7,794 bases of DNA from DASPFV01 sp035620975 (GTDB lineage: Bacteria; Acidobacteriota; Vicinamibacteria; Vicinamibacterales; 2-12-FULL-66-21), in assembly GCA_035620975.1 (NCBI GenBank), contig DASPFV010000199.1, forward strand, positions 1 to 7,794. The letters are read 5' to 3'. This document shows positions 6,917-7,794 of the stretch, in pieces. The notes below the pieces were generated by a model. It searched no databases, was not told the DNA's origin, and was given only the letters and a program-made list of their open reading frames with translations. Numbering within the stretch: the stretch's first letter is position 1; every line of letters begins with the position of its first letter. The position numbers were made by a program, and so were the translations under genes.

Positions 6917-6954
6917 CGGGCGCACCGCTTGGCGCGCAATCCATCTCGCGCCCG
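6917..6954 (-). promoter_or_regulatory. terC leader with alternative hairpins
   Basis: The segment 6947-6954 can pair in two exclusive ways: GCGCCCG (6948-6954) with CGGGCGC (6917-6923), or CGCGCC (6947-6952) with GGCGCG (6931-6936). The longer pairing ends a few bases before the terC ribosome-binding site. This could be a translational switch, but such pairings arise easily in GC-rich DNA. Confidence 0.3.
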
Positions 6955-7015
6955 GCGGGACACGCCGTGACGCTGCGACACCCCGGCCGCGCCCACCGCG
7001 CACCACGGCACTCGA

Positions 7016-7333
7016 TCAGGCGCGCTGAAGAGTTCGCCACCCGGATGCGGCCTGAATGGCTCGTGCAACGGTGCGCGCGGTGCGGTCGGCTGCACGGTCC
7101 ACCACAATAGCGGCATCCGCATCGACATCGTCGATGACCACCGTTCGGCTCGGGCCCTGGAGCTGCACCGTCACCCGACAGCGTTTGTCGACGCCGCCTC
7201 GCGGGCCATTCACGTCCGTCACCCGAACGACGAGCGATCGCACCCGGTGCCCGAACCTGCTCAACGCGAATTCGAAACGTCGTCGGGCAAGCCGCGTCAC
7301 CCACCGACTGGACGCGCGAACCGTGATCCGCAT
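7016..7333 (-). CDS. Short HPF/RaiA-family ribosome-associated protein
   Basis: 105-residue protein resembling hibernation-promoting factor/RaiA, which binds the 30S decoding region and silences ribosomes under stress or in stationary phase. Family-like features are the N-terminal strand MRITVRASS, the segment VRVTDVNGPRGGVDKRCRVTVQL (~36-58), and a C-terminal helix ADRTARTVARAI. It is of short type: the C-terminal dimerisation domain of long HPF is absent. The start at 7333 is chosen because GGAGG (7339-7343) precedes it by 5 nt. The in-frame ATG at 7345 would put that site inside the gene. It lies 14 nt after the winged-helix gene and before terC, in keeping with a stress cluster. The sequence is divergent, so binding may differ from E. 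coli HPF. Confidence 0.75.
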   Translation of the reverse strand: MRITVRASSRWVTRLARRRFEFALSRFGHRVRSLVVRVTDVNGPRGGVDKRCRVTVQLQGPSRTVVIDDVDADAAIVVDRAADRTARTVARAIQAASGWRTLQRA

Positions 7334-7338
7334 ATCAG

Positions 7339-7343
7339 CCTCC
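7339..7343 (-). promoter_or_regulatory. Ribosome-binding site deciding the hpf-like start
   Basis: On the minus strand GGAGG lies 5 nt before ATG 7333. It excludes the upstream in-frame ATG at 7345 as the main start. Confidence 0.7.
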
Positions 7344-7347
7344 ATGA

Positions 7348-7605
7348 CTACGCGATCGCCACATGTCGCCGCGAGCGCGGCGGCACTGCGGCCTCTTCGT
7401 CACGCGGTAGGCAGTATTCGCCTTTGGGACTGCGCCGCAGACTGCCTGCGGCCACAAGTGCATCGAGAATGGCCTGGCAGTGCACTGCGTCCATGGCCCA
7501 TAGGCGGGCCGCTTGTCGCAGCGTCAGTCGGAGTCCGGGCATCTCCCGGTACTCCGCCAGGATTCGTTGGGACCACTCACGGTCTGCCGGACGCCAGGTG
7601 ACCAC
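7348..7605 (-). CDS. Small winged-helix-like hypothetical protein
   Basis: 85 residues. The middle part, PGLRLTLRQAARLWAMDAVHCQAILDALVAAGSLRRSPKGEY (~23-64), reads as a helix-turn-helix with a following wing: a recruitment helix (LTLRQAARLW), a recognition-like helix (CQAILDALVAAG) and a LRRSPKGEY hairpin. Comparable small proteins are common as uncharacterised genes in soil bacteria. It may bind DNA, but no regulatory target is evident. The start is GTG 7605, supported by GGGGAGG at 7613-7619, 7 nt upstream. It lies 15 nt after the 41-residue peptide gene and 14 nt before the hpf-like gene, so it is probably co-transcribed. The tail from residue ~68 is charged and probably disordered. Function unknown. 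Confidence 0.7.
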   Translation of the reverse strand: MVTWRPADREWSQRILAEYREMPGLRLTLRQAARLWAMDAVHCQAILDALVAAGSLRRSPKGEYCLPRDEEAAVPPRSRRHVAIA

Positions 7606-7620
7606 AGATCGTCCTCCCCT

Positions 7621-7746
7621 TCAGAAACCGAACCAACGCCGCGCCGCGATGGGCGCCAGTTCCACCGTTGCCCAGACGAGGGCCGCCAGCAGCGCGCCAG
7701 CAACCGCGGGTCCAGCCATGTCACTCATCGTTCTTCCGTTCAGCAT
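7621..7746 (-). CDS. 41-residue predicted membrane peptide
   Basis: Not a recognised family. The peptide begins MLNGRTMSDM and continues with a hydrophobic segment AGPAVAGALLAALVWATVELAP (~11-32) able to span the membrane once, then a basic tail with ARRWFGF at the end. AGGAG (7753-7757) lies 6 nt before ATG 7746, an ideal ribosome-binding site. The stop is 15 nt before the start of the winged-helix gene, so it looks like the first member visible here of a co-transcribed cluster. Internal ATGs (codons 7 and 10) are alternative starts. Its ribosome-binding site and start codon are duplicated in tandem. Topology is probably cytoplasmic C-terminus given the RR residues. Could be a small regulatory or structural membrane peptide. 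Confidence 0.55.
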   Translation of the reverse strand: MLNGRTMSDMAGPAVAGALLAALVWATVELAPIAARRWFGF

Positions 7747-7771
7747 TGCGCTCTCCTCATTGCGCTCTCCT
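7744..7771 (-). repeat. Perfect 14-bp tandem duplication of ribosome-binding site plus start codon
   Basis: CATTGCGCTCTCCT occurs twice without interruption (7744-7757 and 7758-7771). On the minus strand each copy reads AGGAG, six bases, then ATG. The inner copy starts the 41-residue peptide. The outer copy is 14 nt away, therefore out of frame, and opens a six-codon reading frame (MRRAQC, 7740-7760) whose TGA overlaps the peptide start region. Replication slippage is a likely origin. Confidence 0.85.
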
Positions 7772-7794
7772 CGTGCCAACACGGCAAGCGTACG

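Noticed and set aside
6899..7015. yybP-ykoY manganese riboswitch before terC
   Set aside because: I cannot find the conserved core sequences of that riboswitch in the leader.
1..7794. tRNA (including selC), rRNA, CRISPR array, insertion sequence or phage attachment site
   Set aside because: No tRNA T-loop/acceptor arrangement, no regularly spaced repeats and no terminal inverted repeats with transposase were seen on either strand.

Overview
The window is GC-rich bacterial DNA. Its gene content (a MEDS-domain sensor, a large PAS/GAF hybrid histidine kinase, and a cluster of ldhA, terC, terB and hpf-like genes) would suit a free-living soil or sediment bacterium, perhaps an acidobacterium or deltaproteobacterium. 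That placement is inference; no taxonomic marker gene is present.

Layout. Positions 1-394 hold no gene I can support, only small inverted repeats and possibly the edge of a neighbouring gene. A plus-strand sensory operon follows: a MEDS-domain protein (395-1039) and, 9 nt downstream, a 969-residue cytosolic hybrid sensor histidine kinase (1049-3958). Positions 3959-4345 separate two convergent gene groups and look non-coding. From 7746 down to 4346 the minus strand carries, in transcription order, a 41-residue membrane peptide, a small winged-helix-like protein, a short HPF/RaiA-type ribosome-associated protein, TerC, a TerB-like protein and D-lactate dehydrogenase LdhA. Their spacing suggests one or two stress or low-oxygen transcription units.

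The main observation is in the MEDS gene. Its reading frame is interrupted by one UGA at 869-871, yet the same frame then encodes the expected C-terminal part of the MEDS domain, with no frameshift, down to TAA at 1037-1039. The UGA falls where MEDS proteins, as I remember them, carry a Cys just before a YD pair. A 13-bp stem-loop with a G-containing apical loop starts 4 nt after the UGA. This is the arrangement expected of a bacterial selenocysteine codon with its SECIS element. I therefore annotate a candidate selenoprotein of 214 residues (Sec159, next to Cys158). I do not recall MEDS among described selenoprotein families. With the adjoining kinase it suggests a redox- or ligand-sensing phosphorelay using a Cys-Sec pair. 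A nonsense mutation is the main alternative, and no Sec machinery gene (selA, selB, selC, selD) lies in the window to settle it.

Smaller points of interest are a perfect 14-bp tandem duplication that doubles the ribosome-binding site and start codon of the 41-residue peptide, two related hairpins in the ldhA leader, mutually exclusive hairpins in the terC leader, and a terB 5' end with no normal start codon.
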